From assembly GCA_039819115.1 (NCBI GenBank), contig JBCBST010000077.1, positions 1 to 15,580 of the forward strand: 15,580 nt of DNA, in the 5' to 3' direction. This DNA comes from JBCBST01 sp039819115 (GTDB taxonomy: Bacteria > Bacteroidota > Rhodothermia > Balneolales > Balneolaceae). The notes under the pieces were generated by a model that was not told where the DNA came from, did no database searches, and saw nothing but the letters and a program-made list of their open reading frames with translations. Position 1 is the stretch's first letter. Each line of letters opens with the position of its first letter. Below, in pieces: positions 14,307-15,580 of the stretch. The position numbers were made by a program, and so were the translations under genes.

Positions 14307-15580
14307 TGTATATCTAGGGCTACGCTTAATGCCTGCACAAGCGCACCTGCTTTGTTTTGCGTTTCTTCGAATTCCTTTTTCGGATTGCTGTCAGCTACAA
14401 TACCGGCTCCTGCCTGGATAAACACTTTTCCTTTGGTAACCACCATCGTGCGAATGGCAATACAGGTATCCATATTTCCGGAGAAGTCGAAATACCCTAC
14501 CGCGCCAGCGTACACCCCGCGTTTGCTCGGTTCCAGTTCATCAATAATCTCCATGGCACGGATTTTAGGAGCTCCGCTTACGGTACCCGCAGGAAAACAC
14601 TGCATCAGAGCATCCACTGATGTTTTTTGATGTTGAAGGGTACCTACTACGTCGCTCACAATATGCATCACGTGGGAATATCGCTCGATTACCTGGTCCC
14701 GTTGAAGACTAACGGTACCTGCATCGCACACCCGGGAAAGATCGTTTCTTCCCAGGTCAACCAGCATGATATGTTCTGCAACCTCTTTTGGGTCATTTTT
14801 GAGGTCTTCTTCCAGAGCGAGATCCTCTTCGTGCGTTTTTCCCCGGGGTCGGGTACCGGCAATGGGTAATACACGGGTTTGTCGTTCCTGTACCGAAACC
14901 AGCACCTCAGGCGAAGAACCGACCAGTTGGAACTCATCGAAATCAAGAAAAAACAAATACGGGGATGGGTTAACCATGCGCAGGGCCCGGTACAGCATGA
15001 AGGGGTCTCCACTCATTTCGGCTTCGAAGCGCTGGGAAAGAACCACCTGGAAGATATCCCCTTCGTAAATATAGTTTTTCCCGGTCTCTACCATCGTGCA
15101 AAACTCAGGCTCACTGACGTTTGAGGTCAATGATTCGGTATCGATATGAAAGGGTTTTGATGATATACTTCCCCGATTGGCATTATTTTCCATGTTGTCG
15201 AGGCATCGTACCGCTTCCTGATAGGCCGCATCCAAATCCATTTCAGGTTCTGTAAATACCGTTTTGATGAGTACGACCTGATGCTTTACATGATCAAACG
15301 CATAGATTTCATCATAAAAACACCAGTAGGCCTCGGGGAGGTTCAGATCATCCTCCGGTACATTTGGCAAGTGTTCCACAAGCCGGAAGGTGTCATACGA
15401 TGAAAAGCCTACAGCTCCACCGGTTAACCTTGGGAGTTCGGGAAGATCGGGTTCCGAAAAAGCTGTAGTGAGTTGTTCCAGGGTTTCAAAATACCCTTTG
15501 TTACTCACGGTGCGCTCTCCTTTACGTTCCAGTATTGTGCTGGAACCATCGAAACGGAGGGTTTGATAAGGATTAATACC
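14303..15580 (-). CDS. trpE: Anthranilate synthase component I (5' end outside window)
   Basis: TrpE converts chorismate to anthranilate using ammonia from TrpG. The 425 visible residues lack the N-terminus, since the frame runs open to the window edge, beginning GINPYQTLRF, which matches the family's early 'S-F-x-G-x-x-P' region. Chorismate-binding motifs are present: PSPYLFFLDF, LPIAGTRPRG, DLGRNDLSRV, CFPAGTVSGAPKIRAMEI (about 328-345) and QAGAGIVADSNPKKEFEE. The tryptophan feedback-site motif expected near the N-terminus lies outside, so regulation cannot be read. PabB is the alternative, but trpS, trpG and trpD downstream point to TrpE. An internal GTG at 15508 with AAAGGAGA ahead of it is not taken as the start because homology continues upstream. 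Confidence 0.95.
   Translation of the reverse strand, partial: GINPYQTLRFDGSSTILERKGERTVSNKGYFETLEQLTTAFSEPDLPELPRLTGGAVGFSSYDTFRLVEHLPNVPEDDLNLPEAYWCFYDEIYAFDHVKHQVVLIKTVFTEPEMDLDAAYQEAVRCLDNMENNANRGSISSKPFHIDTESLTSNVSEPEFCTMVETGKNYIYEGDIFQVVLSQRFEAEMSGDPFMLYRALRMVNPSPYLFFLDFDEFQLVGSSPEVLVSVQERQTRVLPIAGTRPRGKTHEEDLALEEDLKNDPKEVAEHIMLVDLGRNDLSRVCDAGTVSLQRDQVIERYSHVMHIVSDVVGTLQHQKTSVDALMQCFPAGTVSGAPKIRAMEIIDELEPSKRGVYAGAVGYFDFSGNMDTCIAIRTMVVTKGKVFIQAGAGIVADSNPKKEFEETQNKAGALVQALSVALDIQ

Noticed and set aside
15508..15524. GTG start at 15508 preceded by a good Shine-Dalgarno-like AAAGGAGA
   Set aside because: The frame continues upstream to the window edge with TrpE-like sequence (GINPYQTLRF), a complete TrpE needs that N-terminal part, and neighbouring genes do not use such sites. 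Probably coincidence; a shorter internal product cannot be excluded.

Overview
The window reads as an ordinary chromosomal metabolic segment from a Bacteroidota-like bacterium, possibly Balneolota/Rhodothermota, although the exact lineage is inference. The clues are a DUF4837-type lipoprotein, a perfect TAnnTTTG promoter element in front of a tRNA, and start codons that almost all lack a recognisable Shine-Dalgarno sequence. No phage, plasmid, transposon, CRISPR or defence genes were found.

Left part, + strand (1-2477): the last 46 residues of a UDP-glucose 4-epimerase (galE) are followed by a tRNA-Leu(CAA) gene with a likely promoter and terminator. Next comes a gene-free stretch of about 300 bases holding two hairpins, one of them REP-like. 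An aldo/keto reductase gene and a secreted beta-propeller protein resembling glycosyl hydrolases follow, 8 nt apart.

Right part, - strand (2489-15580): thirteen consecutive genes, in transcription order trpE (5' end outside the window), trpS, trpG, trpD, trpC, trpF, trpB, trpA, a DUF4837-type lipoprotein, bioF, a BioH-like esterase, bioC, bioD and bioA. Most junctions overlap or lie within 8 nt. The only real gap is 114 nt between trpF and trpB. The trp genes give the complete route from chorismate to tryptophan. The embedded trpS then charges tRNA-Trp with the product. The bio genes cover pimeloyl-ACP production (BioC and the esterase) and the ring-building steps to dethiobiotin (BioF, BioA, BioD). 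The last enzyme, biotin synthase BioB, is absent and must be encoded elsewhere.

The most unusual points are the tryptophanyl-tRNA synthetase gene inside the trp operon, the direct linkage of trp to bio through a lipoprotein gene, and a pimeloyl-ACP methyl ester esterase candidate with an atypical nucleophile elbow (V-H-S-F-G). I see no convincing undescribed system; these are notable arrangements of known families.
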